A stretch of DNA of 64,000 nucleotides, taken from the NCBI RefSeq assembly GCF_018257515.1, contig NZ_JAERJR010000001.1, positions 480,090-544,089 of the forward strand, given 5' to 3'. Shown here piece after piece: positions 51,061 through 61,252 of the stretch. The notes below the pieces were generated by a model that did not search any database, was not told the origin of the DNA, and saw only the letters and a list, made by a program, of their open reading frames with translations. Within the stretch, counting starts at the first letter, position 1; every line of letters starts with the position of its first letter. A program made the position numbers and the translations under genes. The stretch comes from Tatumella sp. JGM118. Lineage in GTDB: Bacteria > Pseudomonadota > Gammaproteobacteria > Enterobacterales > Enterobacteriaceae.

Positions 51061-51094
51061 AAAAAAACGCCTGATGAAGTTATCAGGCGTTTTT
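51061..51094. terminator. Bidirectional terminator tonB/yciA
   Basis: ACGCCTGAT and ATCAGGCGT form the stem around GAAGTT, with an A run on the left and a T run on the right. It serves both convergent genes. Confidence 0.88.
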
Positions 51095-51124
51095 CACAGC
51101 TTCTGTCAGACAAGGGATAACGCG

Positions 51125-51544
51125 CTACGGAAACTGCTTATTGGCAATCATTTCATTCAGAGGACGCGATTTACCGCTCTCATCGACCGCGACATAGATA
51201 AAGACAGCCTCAGTGGTGCAGTAACTCTTACCGATAGGCTCTGAAGAAACTTTCTTTACCCAGACTTCGACGTTAATGGTGATTGAGCTGTTACCGGTGC
51301 GAATACAATGGGCATGACAACTCACCACATCACCGATAGCAACGGGTTTCATAAAGGTCATTCCGTCAACGCGTACGGTGACTACCCGGCCATTAGCGAT
51401 TTCTTTCGCCAGTATGGCTCCGCCCATATCCATCTGTGACATCAGCCAGCCACCAAAAATATCACCATTAGGATTGGTATCTGAAGGCATGGCCAGGGTA
51501 CGCAATACCATTTCACCCTGTGGCTGTCTAAGTGTATCGGTCAT
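51125..51544 (-). CDS. yciA: YciA, acyl-CoA thioesterase
   Basis: This 139-residue hot-dog-fold thioesterase hydrolyses a broad range of acyl-CoAs. Typical blocks are NPNGDIFGGWLMSQMDMGGA near residues 24-43, holding the catalytic Asn and Asp region, and VTVRVDGMTFMKPV. It is the downstream gene of the yciCBA group. Confidence 0.96.
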   Translation of the reverse strand: MTDTLRQPQGEMVLRTLAMPSDTNPNGDIFGGWLMSQMDMGGAILAKEIANGRVVTVRVDGMTFMKPVAIGDVVSCHAHCIRTGNSSITINVEVWVKKVSSEPIGKSYCTTEAVFIYVAVDESGKSRPLNEMIANKQFP

Positions 51545-51580
51545 ACTTTTCTCTTTTATCCTGTGGCCTGCAAGGCCCGG

Positions 51581-52117
51581 TTATTTTTCTTCACGAGGCA
51601 GGTGGCGCCAGATATACAACCCGCTAATCAGCGTAAACAGTAATGTCAGTGCTGTCAGGCCGAATACCTTGAAATTCACCCACAGCGATTCAGGCAGCCA
51701 GAAAGCCACATAAATATTAATCAGGCCACAGATAAAGAAAAACAGAGCCCAGGCAATATTTAACCGGCGCCAAACCGCAGAAGGTAGCACCAGTTCTTTA
51801 CCCAGCATGGACTGAATAAGCGGGGTTTCCATCCACCACTGACTGAACAGCAGTGCCGCTGCAAACAGGGTGTAGATAACCGTCACTTTCCATTTTATAA
51901 AATCATCGTTATGGAAGATCAGCGTCAGGGACCCGAAGACGGTGACCAGCACAAAGGTGATAATGGTCATTTTTTCCAGTTTGCGGTACAGCAGCCAGCT
52001 GACAACCAACGCGACGGCCGTTGCTGCAATCAGCGCGCCGGAGGCAACAAAAATATTATAGAGCTTATAAAAGACAAAAAAGACCACAAGGGGCAGAAAG
52101 TCGAGTAATTGTTTCAT
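51581..52117 (-). CDS. yciB: YciB, inner membrane intracellular septation protein
   Basis: The 178-residue membrane protein has five hydrophobic segments and begins [20 protein letters not shown], the conserved IspA/YciB N terminus. In E. coli it interacts with cell elongation and division proteins and affects envelope integrity with dcrB. The ATG at 52117 gives the E. coli length (179); the open frame extends upstream into yciC without similarity. Confidence 0.95.
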   Translation of the reverse strand: MKQLLDFLPLVVFFVFYKLYNIFVASGALIAATAVALVVSWLLYRKLEKMTIITFVLVTVFGSLTLIFHNDDFIKWKVTVIYTLFAAALLFSQWWMETPLIQSMLGKELVLPSAVWRRLNIAWALFFFICGLINIYVAFWLPESLWVNFKVFGLTALTLLFTLISGLYIWRHLPREEK

Positions 52118-52169
52118 AGCAGGTCCGGTAATACGGCTTAGCGGGTAAGCCGGAAATGAGAAACAGACA

Positions 52170-52904
52170 TTATCGTAATAGCATATACGCACGATAGAGA
52201 TAGATAACCAGTGCTGCTGATAATAAATTGCCTAACGTAGTCACAATTAAGGAAGAGAAGGCGACAGGCAAACTGGTCATCGAAGAAAACAGAATAATCA
52301 GGATAACTTTTGCCAGTAACCAGCAGATCACCGCCGGCGCCAGTACTTTAAAATTCTTCCAGGCTAAAGGGACACTCTGTTTCATACTGCCGATAAGACC
52401 GGCCTGTTTCTGACTCAGTAGCACCGGGGAGAAGGCGAAAAGGATGGTTAAAATGATCCCCGGCACCAGCAGGACCATAAACCCGATCTGGACTATCAGC
52501 GTCACCAGAAACGTCTGGATCAGCAATGCCGGAAGAAAGCCCAGCGATCCGCCAATGGCCGCCAGGGCACTGAGGGGTTTACCTGCAGACACCGCTGGCA
52601 GCAGGATCAACATTCCTCCCAGTAACAGCGTATTGCCAATCAGCGCCGCGAGTGTGCTGACGGCAGAGCTATGCAGTAATATTTTTTGTTGTTCGGGTGA
52701 CATCCCCTGCAGCAGACTGATCAGTGACCCGGTGCTGTCACTGTTCTGAGTCAGTGCCGACAATTCATCGGGGCCCGGAGCGAAAACAGTGCCCAGGATC
52801 ACAGTAACAAAGGCACTGACCAGTGAAATCAGGACGATTGTTTTTGACTGGTGGCGCAAAAAATTTGCGGTATCACGGTATAACGAGCTGGCCGTGAGAG
52901 ACAT
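52170..52904 (-). CDS. yciC: YciC family membrane protein (UPF0259)
   Basis: The 244-residue polytopic membrane protein has about six hydrophobic segments and starts [19 protein letters not shown], matching YciC (247 in E. coli). Function is unknown. The ATG at 52904 follows AAGGAGT, which decides it over an upstream in-frame ATG. It heads yciC-yciB-yciA on the minus strand. Confidence 0.94.
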   Translation of the reverse strand: MSLTASSLYRDTANFLRHQSKTIVLISLVSAFVTVILGTVFAPGPDELSALTQNSDSTGSLISLLQGMSPEQQKILLHSSAVSTLAALIGNTLLLGGMLILLPAVSAGKPLSALAAIGGSLGFLPALLIQTFLVTLIVQIGFMVLLVPGIILTILFAFSPVLLSQKQAGLIGSMKQSVPLAWKNFKVLAPAVICWLLAKVILIILFSSMTSLPVAFSSLIVTTLGNLLSAALVIYLYRAYMLLR

Positions 52905-53111
52905 GAACACTCCTTTGGAAACAAATGGATTAACCGCCTGATTGTACATGTTTAGCTTCCTTTCTGGCACCCTGACTTACATAACTTTCGGATCTAATCA
53001 TTACAGGAGAACCCCTGAAATTCTCCCGCACAGTATTGCGGAAAACGTTGCGGGTTTTCCGGTCCCGGACAATTTTTCTTCAAAAAAGGTCATTAAGAAC
53101 TCCCTTAAAAA
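52905..53111. other. Divergent region yciC / ompW
   Basis: With the next site and the ompW leader this makes a 369-base region between divergent genes. No gene was seen; promoters for both sides are expected. Confidence 0.4.
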
Positions 53112-53125
53112 TTGATCTAAATCAA
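53112..53125. promoter_or_regulatory. Perfect FNR box upstream of ompW
   Basis: TTGATCTAAATCAA matches the FNR consensus TTGATnnnnATCAA at every fixed position, 148 bases before the ompW start. E. coli ompW is induced anaerobically by FNR, so the same control is likely here. Confidence 0.8.
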
Positions 53126-53273
53126 GGCTTTGTTTTTTCAGGGATTTTTTGTGACGGAAACGAATGATTTTCTCCATGAATCACGATAAACATAGAAACC
53201 ACAAAGGACAATTCAGACATTGTTCATATTTTCAAAACTAAAAAAGCAAAGCGCGTTCATGAGAGGAGTGGCT

Positions 53274-53906
53274 ATGAAACTGGGAAAAATTGGCTTACTG
53301 ATTGCTGCACTGTTACCTGCCGTGGCGTCGGCACATCAGGCCGGAGATTTCTTTATCCGGGCAGGCAGTGCAACAGTACGTCCGACCGGTGGATCTGATA
53401 ATGTGTTAGGCATGGGTGGCTTCGATGTCAGTAATAATACGCAGCTGGGACTGACATTGACCTATATGGCGACCGATCATATTGGTGTGGAGTTACTGGC
53501 AGCCACGCCTTTCCGCCATAAAGTCGCTCTGGGACCTACCGGTACGCTGGCCACCGTTCATCAGCTCCCGCCAACGCTGATGGCGCAGTATTACTTCCTG
53601 GATAACAGTTCTAAATTCCAGCCTTACGCGGGTGTCGGCGTAAACTACACCGCCTTCTTCAATAACAAATTTAACGATACCGGTCGTGATAGCGGTTTAA
53701 CGGATTTAAGCCTGAAAAATTCATGGGGTGTTGCAGGGCAGGTCGGTATGGATTATCAGCTGAACCAGCACTGGATGCTGAATGCCTCACTGTGGTATAT
53801 GAATATCGACACCAAAGTCCGGTTTAAAGCCGCAGGCGAGCAGCAAAGTATCAATACCAATATCAACCCGTGGGTCTTCTTCCTGGGGGCAGGTTACACT
53901 TTCTGA
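53274..53906 (+). CDS. ompW: OmpW, outer membrane protein W
   Basis: OmpW is an eight-stranded beta-barrel with a hydrophobic channel. The signal peptide (KLGKIGLLIAALLPAVASA) precedes a mature start HQAGDFFIRAG. The C terminus FFLGAGYTF ends in the expected Phe. Length is 210 (E. coli 212). The ATG at 53274 follows AGAGGAG. An earlier in-frame start would disrupt the signal peptide. Confidence 0.96.
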   Translation: MKLGKIGLLIAALLPAVASAHQAGDFFIRAGSATVRPTGGSDNVLGMGGFDVSNNTQLGLTLTYMATDHIGVELLAATPFRHKVALGPTGTLATVHQLPPTLMAQYYFLDNSSKFQPYAGVGVNYTAFFNNKFNDTGRDSGLTDLSLKNSWGVAGQVGMDYQLNQHWMLNASLWYMNIDTKVRFKAAGEQQSINTNINPWVFFLGAGYTF

Positions 53907-53929
53907 GGATCCCGGGCGGGACACAGACG

Positions 53930-53958
53930 AAAAAAAGGCCGTCAGACGGCCTTTTTTT
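53930..53958. terminator. Bidirectional terminator ompW/BON gene
   Basis: GGCCGTC and GACGGCC form the stem with an A run at left and a T run at right, between convergent stops. Confidence 0.9.
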
Positions 53959-53975
53959 ATAGCAGCGGGGACACG

Positions 53976-54290
53976 CTACTTTATCTGCATATTATTAACC
54001 ACGGAGGTTACACCCGGTATTCTGCGTGCGACATCGACTGCACGACTGGCTACCTGAGGTGAGGACACAAAACCGCTCAGCTGTACACGGCCTTTGAACG
54101 TCTCAACATTAATCTCAGTTGATTTCAGTTCTTTAGTATCCAGCAGTTTGGCTTTAACTTTAGTTGTTATCACTGTGTCATCAATATAGCCACCGGTACC
54201 TTCTTTCGTCGGTGTTGGCGCACAGGCCGCGAGTGATAATGCGACCACGGATGCCATAACAGCACTGGCTAAAACTTTAGCAAACTTCAT
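53976..54290 (-). CDS. BON-domain lipoprotein
   Basis: The 104-residue protein has a lipoprotein signal peptide ending in the lipobox LSLAAC, so acylation at Cys23 is expected. One BON domain follows (about 40-104), with INVETFKGRVQLSGFVSS, and the end GVTSVVNNMQIK is typical. BON domains bind phospholipid surfaces. It is related to single-BON OsmY-like envelope proteins, probably facing the periplasm. It lies between ompW and trpA, a place where E. coli carries other genes (yciEFG). Confidence 0.9.
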   Translation of the reverse strand: MKFAKVLASAVMASVVALSLAACAPTPTKEGTGGYIDDTVITTKVKAKLLDTKELKSTEINVETFKGRVQLSGFVSSPQVASRAVDVARRIPGVTSVVNNMQIK

Positions 54291-54412
54291 TTAATGCCTC
54301 CCTGTATCATGGTGATGATCTGCCGGAGTTTTTCCGGTATGAGTAAGTTTAACCGCATTCCCGGGAACTACCAATTTTAAACGTAATAAGGCACAAGAGT
54401 GCCTTTTACACG

Positions 54413-55228
54413 TCAGGACACGTTCTGTCGGGTCCCCGCTTTCAGTGAGCTGGCAAACCCGGTGAGTTTCTCCAGCATAACGGAGGACTCGTGCTGGTGG
54501 GCCTCAATAATTTTCACCACGGCGGAACCGGCAATGGCGCCGGCGGCGCCAGCCTGAATCACCTCACGCACCTGTTCTGCTTTGGAAATACCGAACCCCT
54601 GGATAGGGGGGGCCGCATGGTATTCTTTCAGTTTTACGATCAGATGCTCTAAAGGCACCGATGCACTGTTCTCAGCCCCGGTCACCCCGGCGCGGGAAAG
54701 CAGGTAGGTATAGCCGCGCCCGTGAGAAGCGATTTCACGCAATAAATCATCACTGGCGTTTGGCGGGCAGATAAAGATCGGTGCGATGTCATGGCGCATA
54801 GCCGCCTGACGGAAGGGCTGTGATTCCTCGACCGGCACATCGGCAACCAGCACAGAATCCACCCCGGCCTCGCGGCAGCGGGCATAAAAGGCATCGATGC
54901 CCGGACGGAACACCAGATTGGCATAAATCAGCAAACCGATGGGCAGATCCGGGTATTTGCTGCGGACCTGAGTGATTAATGCAAAGCATTTTTCGGTATT
55001 CATGCCGGCACTGAGTGCGCGCAGGTTAGCGGCCTGGATAGTCGGACCGTCCGCCAGCGGGTCAGAAAACGGAAAGCCCAGTTCCAGAGCATCCGCTCCG
55101 CCCGCGACCAGGGCATCGATAATTTCCAGAGAAGACTCAAAGGAAGGGTCACCCAGAGTGACAAAGGGGACAAAGGCCCCTTCGCCTTGTGCGGAAAGTC
55201 GCTTAAAAAGTTCAGAATAACGGTCCAT
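54413..55228 (-). CDS. trpA: TrpA, tryptophan synthase alpha chain
   Basis: TrpA cleaves indole-3-glycerol phosphate to indole and G3P and channels indole to TrpB. Catalytic Glu49 ([10 protein letters not shown]) and Asp60 are present. Length is 271 (E. coli 268). The start overlaps the trpB stop by one base (TGATG), indicating coupled translation. It is the last trp gene. Confidence 0.98.
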   Translation of the reverse strand: MDRYSELFKRLSAQGEGAFVPFVTLGDPSFESSLEIIDALVAGGADALELGFPFSDPLADGPTIQAANLRALSAGMNTEKCFALITQVRSKYPDLPIGLLIYANLVFRPGIDAFYARCREAGVDSVLVADVPVEESQPFRQAAMRHDIAPIFICPPNASDDLLREIASHGRGYTYLLSRAGVTGAENSASVPLEHLIVKLKEYHAAPPIQGFGISKAEQVREVIQAGAAGAIAGSAVVKIIEAHQHESSVMLEKLTGFASSLKAGTRQNVS

Positions 55229-56418
55229 CAGAATTCTCCACGCTGCTTCAGAATGTCATGCACAGTAAAAATGTCTTTGTCGCCACGTCCGGAAAGATTC
55301 ACCACCAGTAATTGCTCTTTTTCCGGATTTTCTCTGGCCATTTTCAGGGCATGGGCGAGTGCGTGCGAAGACTCCAGGGCCGGAATAATCCCTTCGTGGC
55401 GTGATAATTCCTTAAATGCCTCAATAGCTTCATCATCGGTAACAGACACATACTCCGCGCGACCAATACTGTTCAGCCAGGCGTGTTGCGGACCGACTGA
55501 TGGAAAGTCCAGTCCGGCAGAAATAGAATAAGACTCCTCTATCTGGCCGTCGTCGGTCTGCATCATCGGGGCTTTCATCCCGAAATAAATTCCGGTTTTC
55601 CCGTACTTCAGCGGGGCGCCATGCTGACCGGATTCAATTCCAAGACCGGCGGGTTCGACGCCAATCAGACCGACGGACGTTTCATCAATGAAATCGGCAA
55701 ACATGCCAATGGCGTTAGAACCGCCGCCGACACAGGCAATGACCGCATCCGGCAGACGTCCTTCCTGCTCCTGGATCTGGACACGGGTTTCTTCACCGAT
55801 CATCCGCTGAAACTCGCGCACAATGGTCGGGTAAGGGTGCGGGCCGGCGGCGGTACCCAGCATATAGTGAGCCGTCTCGTAGCTGCCTGACCAGTCACGT
55901 AATGCTTCATTACAGGCATCTTTCAGCGTGGCTGACCCGCTATGAACCGGGATCACTTCAGCACCCATCAGGCGCATACGGAAAACGTTCGGAGACTGAC
56001 GTTCCACGTCTTTCGCCCCCATATAAATACGGCATTTCATCCCCAGCAGGGCGCAGGCCAGTGCCGAGGCGACACCATGCTGTCCGGCGCCGGTTTCGGC
56101 GATGATTTCGTTTTTACCCATCCGTTTTGCCAGCAGCGCCTGACCGAGGACCTGGTTAGTTTTATGAGCGCCGCCGTGTAGCAGATCTTCGCGTTTCAGG
56201 TAAAGGCGGGTACGTGTGCCGCGGGTCAGATTACGACACAGCGTCAGCGCGGTCGGACGACCGGCATAATTCTTCAGTAATCCGGTGAATTCGGCCTGAA
56301 ATTCCGGGTCACGCTGGGCGCTGACAAAGGCTTCTTCAAGCTGGCTAAGCGCCGGCATCAGGATCTGCGGAACATACATTCCGCCAAATTCGCCAAAATA
56401 AGGGTTCAGTAACGTCAT
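55228..56418 (-). CDS. trpB: TrpB, tryptophan synthase beta chain
   Basis: This PLP enzyme condenses indole and serine to tryptophan. The PLP lysine is Lys86 in GGAHKTNQV, and the phosphate-binding GGGSNAIG loop is near residue 232. Length is 396 (E. coli 397). It lies 39 bases after trpCF in the operon. Confidence 0.99.
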   Translation of the reverse strand: MTLLNPYFGEFGGMYVPQILMPALSQLEEAFVSAQRDPEFQAEFTGLLKNYAGRPTALTLCRNLTRGTRTRLYLKREDLLHGGAHKTNQVLGQALLAKRMGKNEIIAETGAGQHGVASALACALLGMKCRIYMGAKDVERQSPNVFRMRLMGAEVIPVHSGSATLKDACNEALRDWSGSYETAHYMLGTAAGPHPYPTIVREFQRMIGEETRVQIQEQEGRLPDAVIACVGGGSNAIGMFADFIDETSVGLIGVEPAGLGIESGQHGAPLKYGKTGIYFGMKAPMMQTDDGQIEESYSISAGLDFPSVGPQHAWLNSIGRAEYVSVTDDEAIEAFKELSRHEGIIPALESSHALAHALKMARENPEKEQLLVVNLSGRGDKDIFTVHDILKQRGEF

Positions 56419-56457
56419 AACTCAATTTCCTGTGTCGTCAGAATGACGAGTCTTTAT

Positions 56458-57819
56458 TTAGTAAGCCCGTAATTGCCGGAATACGTCTGCCAGTTTATCC
56501 GTATCTTTGATACCGGGGGCACGTTCGACGCCTGAATTCATATCCAGACCGGCACAACCGGTATCCGCGGCCGCGGCACAGTTCTCAGGGGAGATGCCGC
56601 CGGCCAGCATAACATTGCGCAGATCCTGGCCTTTCAGTAAGGACCAGTCGAAGCACTGACCGCTGCCACCTTTACCCTGATCAAACAGATAACGGTCCAC
56701 ACAGGGCAGGTCGCGTGCCGGTAAATGATCACTGATGCTGAACGCTTTCCAGATGGCTACGTCATCCGGCAGCTGCTGGCGCAGGCGGGCTATCAGGTCT
56801 GCATCTTCGTCACCGTGCAGCTGTACAGCACTCAGCCCCAGACGGCGGGCGATCCCGGCGATCTGTTCCGGGGTATCATCACGGAAAACGCCGACGAATT
56901 TCAGTGGTGCAGCACGGGTCAGCTCTGCAGCCCGGGCTTCGGTGACCTGGCGCGGTGAACCGTCCGCAAAAATCAATCCGCCGTAAACGGCGCCCTGAGT
57001 ATAGGCCGCTTGCACATCTTCAGGCCGTGTCAGGCCACAGACCTTATTATCGCCGGTCAGGACGCGACGTACCGCCATGTCGAGGTCATCTTCCGACATC
57101 AGTGACGACCCGATCAGGAAGCCCCCGGCATACTGCCGTAATTCACGAATTTGGGCGTAGTCGTAGATACCGGACTCACTGATAACGATAGCGTCTTCAG
57201 GCAGTTGCGGGGCCAGCTGACGGGTTTTATCCAGGTCAATCGACAGGTCGCGCAGGTCGCGGTTATTGATCCCGGCCACCCGGGGCTTCAGTACCCGTGC
57301 GCGTTCAAGCTCTTCCTGATTACTGACCTCGGTCAGGATCCCCATATTCAGGGAGTGCGCGACATCGGCCAGCTCACGGTACTGCTGGTCGTCCAGCACC
57401 GATAACATCAGTAATATGGCATCCGCCTGATAGTGACGGGCCAGGTAGATCTGATAAGGGTCAATAATAAAGTCTTTGCACAATACCGGCTGGGTAATGG
57501 CCTGACTGACGATCGGCAGGAAATCAAAGCTGCCCTGGAAATATTTCTCGTCGGTCAGCACGGACACCGCGGACGCATACTGACGGTAAACGCCGGCGAT
57601 GGTGGCCGGGTCAAAATCTTCACGGATCAATCCCTTCGACGGCGACGCTTTTTTACATTCCAGAATAAACGCGCTTTTGTCACGCTGCAGAGCCTGATAA
57701 AAATTGCGGGAAGAAGGTGTCAGTGTCTCCCTGAATGTTTCCAGCGGCTGTTGTTGCTTACGTTCGGCAACCCAGATGGCCTTATCGGCAACAATTTTTT
57801 CTAAAACGGTACCCTTCAT
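56458..57819 (-). CDS. trpC: TrpC-TrpF fusion (IGP synthase / PRA isomerase)
   Basis: A bifunctional enzyme of 453 residues, the same length as E. coli TrpC. The N-terminal half (about 1-255) is indole-3-glycerol-phosphate synthase with ILECKKASPSKG near residue 50. The C-terminal half is phosphoribosylanthranilate isomerase with KVCGLTRPEDV near 258. This gene is fused as in the enterobacteria, while trpG and trpD are not fused here. Its start is 2 bases after the trpD stop. Confidence 0.98.
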   Translation of the reverse strand: MKGTVLEKIVADKAIWVAERKQQQPLETFRETLTPSSRNFYQALQRDKSAFILECKKASPSKGLIREDFDPATIAGVYRQYASAVSVLTDEKYFQGSFDFLPIVSQAITQPVLCKDFIIDPYQIYLARHYQADAILLMLSVLDDQQYRELADVAHSLNMGILTEVSNQEELERARVLKPRVAGINNRDLRDLSIDLDKTRQLAPQLPEDAIVISESGIYDYAQIRELRQYAGGFLIGSSLMSEDDLDMAVRRVLTGDNKVCGLTRPEDVQAAYTQGAVYGGLIFADGSPRQVTEARAAELTRAAPLKFVGVFRDDTPEQIAGIARRLGLSAVQLHGDEDADLIARLRQQLPDDVAIWKAFSISDHLPARDLPCVDRYLFDQGKGGSGQCFDWSLLKGQDLRNVMLAGGISPENCAAAADTGCAGLDMNSGVERAPGIKDTDKLADVFRQLRAY

Positions 57820-57821
57820 GA

Positions 57822-58820
57822 TTATCCTCTTGCAGCCAATGCGGTGACACAGTCATAAGCCCGCCCGCTACGCAGGGTCGCCATGGCATGTTCAGCATTG
57901 TGGCGTAAATCTTCATGACCAAACAGTTTCATCAGCATGGCAACATTGATAGCGATGGCATGTTCATGCGCTGTCTGCCCTTTACCCTGCAGCAGTTGAC
58001 GCAAAATGTCACGGTTTTCTCCGGGCGTTCCGCCGGCCAGAGATTCCTGCGAATGAAAATCCAGACCAAAATCGGCCGGGCTGACCTCATAGCGGGTGAT
58101 TTCCCCGTCCCGCAGTTCGGCGACCTGAGTCGTACTGTGGACGGCAATCTCATCCATTCCGCCGCCATGGACCACGGCTGCACGATGATATCCCAGCATC
58201 CGCAGGGTTTCAGCCACCGGCTGCAGCAGCTGCGGGCTGTATACGCCGATCAGAGCCAGCGGCGGACGGGCCGGGTTGATTAACGGTCCGAGGACATTGA
58301 ACAATGTGCGCGTCTGCAGTTGTTTACGCACCGGCATCGCGTAGCGGAAGCCACTGTGATACTGCGGGGCAAACAGGAAGCAGAGATTATCTTCATCCAG
58401 CGCCTGACGAGCGGTTTCCGGACTCATGTCCAGATCGATACCAAATGCAGCCAGTAAATCAGACGACCCGGATTTGCTGGAGACACTGCGGTTGCCGTGC
58501 TTGGCGACTTTCAGGCCACAGGCCGCCGCCACAAACGCACTGGCGGTGGAAATATTAATACTGTTGCTGCCATCGCCGCCGGTTCCCACGATGTCAGCAA
58601 AGGGGTAATCAGGGCGCGGGAACGCACGGGCGTTGGCCAGCAGGGCGGTGGCGGCCCCGGCAATCTCCGGGGGCGTTTCCCCGCGGACTTTCATGGCGAC
58701 CAGGGCGGCCCCCAGAGAGACCGGGTCCATTTCGCCGGTGACGATGGCAGAGAACAGTTGCTCGCTCTCGGCCTGGCTGATGATGTTGCCCTGATACAGT
58801 TGTTCCAGAATCTGTTGCAT
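57822..58820 (-). CDS. trpD: TrpD, anthranilate phosphoribosyltransferase
   Basis: TrpD transfers phosphoribose from PRPP to anthranilate. The PRPP-binding glycine loop [15 protein letters not shown] lies near residues 80-94, and [14 protein letters not shown] follows. The protein is a stand-alone 332-residue enzyme. In E. coli it is fused to the TrpG glutaminase; here a 10-base gap separates the two genes. Confidence 0.98.
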   Translation of the reverse strand: MQQILEQLYQGNIISQAESEQLFSAIVTGEMDPVSLGAALVAMKVRGETPPEIAGAATALLANARAFPRPDYPFADIVGTGGDGSNSINISTASAFVAAACGLKVAKHGNRSVSSKSGSSDLLAAFGIDLDMSPETARQALDEDNLCFLFAPQYHSGFRYAMPVRKQLQTRTLFNVLGPLINPARPPLALIGVYSPQLLQPVAETLRMLGYHRAAVVHGGGMDEIAVHSTTQVAELRDGEITRYEVSPADFGLDFHSQESLAGGTPGENRDILRQLLQGKGQTAHEHAIAINVAMLMKLFGHEDLRHNAEHAMATLRSGRAYDCVTALAARG

Positions 58821-58830
58821 ATCCTTGTCC

Positions 58831-59412
58831 TTAATCGCTGAGCGCCCATACCAGGGTTTGTTCCAGAAGTTTTGCCCCCTGTGTGGTCAGAATAGACTCA
58901 GGGTGGAACTGGAAGCCGCAGACCTTGTCCTTATCGTGACGGACTGCCATCACCATGCCGTTAAAGGTGGCATTAACCGTCACCCCTGCCGGGATGTTGC
59001 TGCCGACCAGTGAGTGGTAACGGGCCACCGGTAGCGGGTTCGGTAAGCCGCTGAACATATGCTGTCCGTCATGGCTGATGGCGGAAGCTTTACCGTGCAG
59101 GATCTCCCCGGCCTGACCCACTTCGCCGCCATAGCTTTCGACGATTGCCTGATGGCCCAGACAGATACCGATAATCGGAACCTTGCCGCGCATTGCTTTC
59201 AGCAGGGCGGGCATACTGCCGGCCTCCGCAGGGGCTCCGGGCCCCGGGGATAACATCAGCACCGGGTTTTCCATGCTACGCAGACGTTCTGTCAGCGTGT
59301 CGACCGGCAGGTTGTTGCGGTAAACCATCACCCGGTGGCCGAATGTGCGCAGCTGGTCGACCAGGTTATAGGTAAAGGAATCAAAGTTATCCAGCAGTAA
59401 AATATCAGCCAT
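58831..59412 (-). CDS. trpG: TrpG, anthranilate synthase glutaminase subunit
   Basis: A class I glutamine amidotransferase of 193 residues supplies ammonia to TrpE. Catalytic Cys84 is in GICLGHQ, and the His-Glu pair is in FQFHPESIL near residue 170. The sequence ends without the TrpD extension. The start overlaps the trpE stop by one base, so the two subunits are probably translated in a coupled fashion. Confidence 0.97.
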   Translation of the reverse strand: MADILLLDNFDSFTYNLVDQLRTFGHRVMVYRNNLPVDTLTERLRSMENPVLMLSPGPGAPAEAGSMPALLKAMRGKVPIIGICLGHQAIVESYGGEVGQAGEILHGKASAISHDGQHMFSGLPNPLPVARYHSLVGSNIPAGVTVNATFNGMVMAVRHDKDKVCGFQFHPESILTTQGAKLLEQTLVWALSD

Positions 59413-60974
59413 CAGAAAATCTCCTTGCAGTGATGGGCTGTCGCGATGGCACGTAACACCGCACGTGCTTTATTACGACTTTCGTCCGCTTCTGCCTGAG
59501 GTATGGAGTCGAGCACCACACCGCCGCCGGCCTGAACGGTGGCGATACCGTCTTCAACATAAGCTGAGCGGATCACAATACAGGTATCAAAGTCCCCGGT
59601 GCCGGTGAAGTAACCTACGGCCCCGCCATAGGAACCCCGGCGGGTCCCTTCGGACTCAGCAATCAGCTGCATCGCACGGACTTTCGGCGCGCCACTCAGG
59701 GTGCCCATGTTCATCACAGCGCGGTAAGCATGCAGCACATCGAGATCTTCACGCAGTTTACCGATGACGCGGGAGACCAGATGCATCACAAACGTATAGC
59801 GATCAACTTTCGTCAGGTCGGCCACATGCCGGCTGCCCGGTACGCAGATACGCGCCAGATCATTACGCGCCAGGTCGACCAGCATCAGATGCTCTGCCAG
59901 TTCTTTATGGTCGGTGCGCATTTCAAGTTCAATGCGGCTGTCCAGGTCGGCGTCCAGCTCTCCGGCCGCATTCCGTCCGCGCGGACGGGTTCCGGCGATC
60001 GGGTAAATCTCAATCTGCCGTGTGGTGGCGGAGTATTTCAGTGAGCTTTCCGGCGAAGCCCCGAACAGCGTAAACTCCCTGTCCTGCATAAAGAACATGT
60101 ACGGGCTGGGATTACTGTTTTTCAGGGTCTCATACGCGGCCAGCGGTGACGGGCAGGGCAGAGAAAAACGGCGGGACGGCACCACTTGGAAAATTTCGCC
60201 GATGCGGATAGCATGCTGAAGTTTAGTGACAACGTCACAATAGACTTCGTCGCTCTGATTACAGCTCAGGGTCATCCGTTCCACTTTTTGTGCCACCGGG
60301 GTGACTGCAGGCTGTAACATTTGCTGATGCAACTGGTGGACGCGCTGTTGCAGACGTTCAAATTCGCTGACCGACGGGGTAAACACACTGGCCTGTACCC
60401 GTGACGTCCGCGACTGGTGATCAATGACCAGTAAGGTTTCGGCCAGATAAAAACAATAGTCCGGACAGCGTTGTTCATTGGTCAGTTGCGGCAGGGTTTC
60501 GAACCCGGCGACCAGGTCATAGGCAAATAAGCCACCCAGCATCACCGCTTCGCGTTGTTTCGGGTCACTGTTTACCAGGGTCGGGATCAGGCGCAGAGCA
60601 TCCAGGACAGAAACCGATTTCAGGCGCGAGTCTTCGTCCTGCAACGGGTCAATCGGCGGGAATCGCAGTTCGCGGCCATCGGGTCTGACACCGATCTCCA
60701 CATCTTGCGGTAAGGCGGCATCCAGTAAAGGTAGCAGACTGGCGCCGTTTTCAGACAGGGCCTGTACGGTCACGGTATCACCGAATGCGGTAATGCGTAA
60801 GGCGCTGTCAGTGATGAGCAGACTTTGCAGATTATTTTTACTGTCTACATCGGCAGATTCCAGCAACAGAGTTGCCGGACGTGCACCGCAGAGCTGGTTG
60901 AATAGTGCTGCCGGGTCATCACGGTACGGGGCATCACCGGTAATCAGTTTTAAATCGGGTTTTGCTGTAGCCAT
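59412..60974 (-). CDS. trpE: TrpE, anthranilate synthase component I
   Basis: TrpE converts chorismate and ammonia to anthranilate, the committed step, and is inhibited by tryptophan. The N-terminal regulatory [10 protein letters not shown] motif near residue 35 resembles the Trp-binding site. The catalytic block [11 protein letters not shown] near 328 and [13 protein letters not shown] near 425 are typical of chorismate enzymes. Length is 520, as in E. coli. Its mRNA begins with the trpL leader and attenuator. Confidence 0.98.
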   Translation of the reverse strand: MATAKPDLKLITGDAPYRDDPAALFNQLCGARPATLLLESADVDSKNNLQSLLITDSALRITAFGDTVTVQALSENGASLLPLLDAALPQDVEIGVRPDGRELRFPPIDPLQDEDSRLKSVSVLDALRLIPTLVNSDPKQREAVMLGGLFAYDLVAGFETLPQLTNEQRCPDYCFYLAETLLVIDHQSRTSRVQASVFTPSVSEFERLQQRVHQLHQQMLQPAVTPVAQKVERMTLSCNQSDEVYCDVVTKLQHAIRIGEIFQVVPSRRFSLPCPSPLAAYETLKNSNPSPYMFFMQDREFTLFGASPESSLKYSATTRQIEIYPIAGTRPRGRNAAGELDADLDSRIELEMRTDHKELAEHLMLVDLARNDLARICVPGSRHVADLTKVDRYTFVMHLVSRVIGKLREDLDVLHAYRAVMNMGTLSGAPKVRAMQLIAESEGTRRGSYGGAVGYFTGTGDFDTCIVIRSAYVEDGIATVQAGGGVVLDSIPQAEADESRNKARAVLRAIATAHHCKEIF

Positions 60975-60997
60975 CGTTGTTTCTCTGAATTCTATCC

Positions 60998-61022
60998 AAA
61001 AAAAAGCCCGCGGTTAGCGGGC
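60998..61022 (-). terminator. trp attenuator (leader terminator)
   Basis: On the minus strand GCCCGC pairs with GCGGGC around a 5-base loop, followed by eight U residues. It lies between the leader peptide gene and trpE and is the classical attenuator hairpin. Upstream leader segments can form the alternative antiterminator. Confidence 0.92.
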
Positions 61023-61072
61023 CCTGAAATCTGCACTGTGTCGACTGCCGGGTGCACGAAAACATCGCCCTG

Positions 61073-61126
61073 TTATGGGAGAGTCATACGCCACCAGCGG
61101 AGAGAAAGCATTGCAGTCATACACAT
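61073..61126 (-). CDS. trpL: TrpL, trp operon leader peptide (17 aa)
   Basis: The frame encodes MCMTAMLSLRWWRMTLP with tandem tryptophan codons (residues 11-12). Stalling at these codons when tRNA-Trp is uncharged favours the antiterminator and trpE expression. AAGGA precedes the ATG. The peptide is slightly longer than the E. coli 14-residue leader. It is too short for standard gene callers. Confidence 0.93.
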   Translation of the reverse strand: MCMTAMLSLRWWRMTLP

Positions 61127-61153
61127 GAGAAGTATCCTTATCTGAACTTGCGT

Positions 61154-61185
61154 ACTAGTTAACTAGTTCATCGGCGGATTGTCAA
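61154..61185 (-). promoter_or_regulatory. trp promoter and TrpR operator
   Basis: On the minus strand TTGACA (61180-61185) and TTAACT (61157-61162) are 17 bases apart. The -10 is embedded in the palindrome ACTAGTTAACTAGT (61154-61167), the core of the TrpR operator and nearly identical to E. coli. Confidence 0.95.
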
Positions 61186-61252
61186 TACATCTTTTGCAGT
61201 TATTGCTAAAATGCCCGTTCAGTGCCCGGACAACAGATCACATGGAGTAAAT

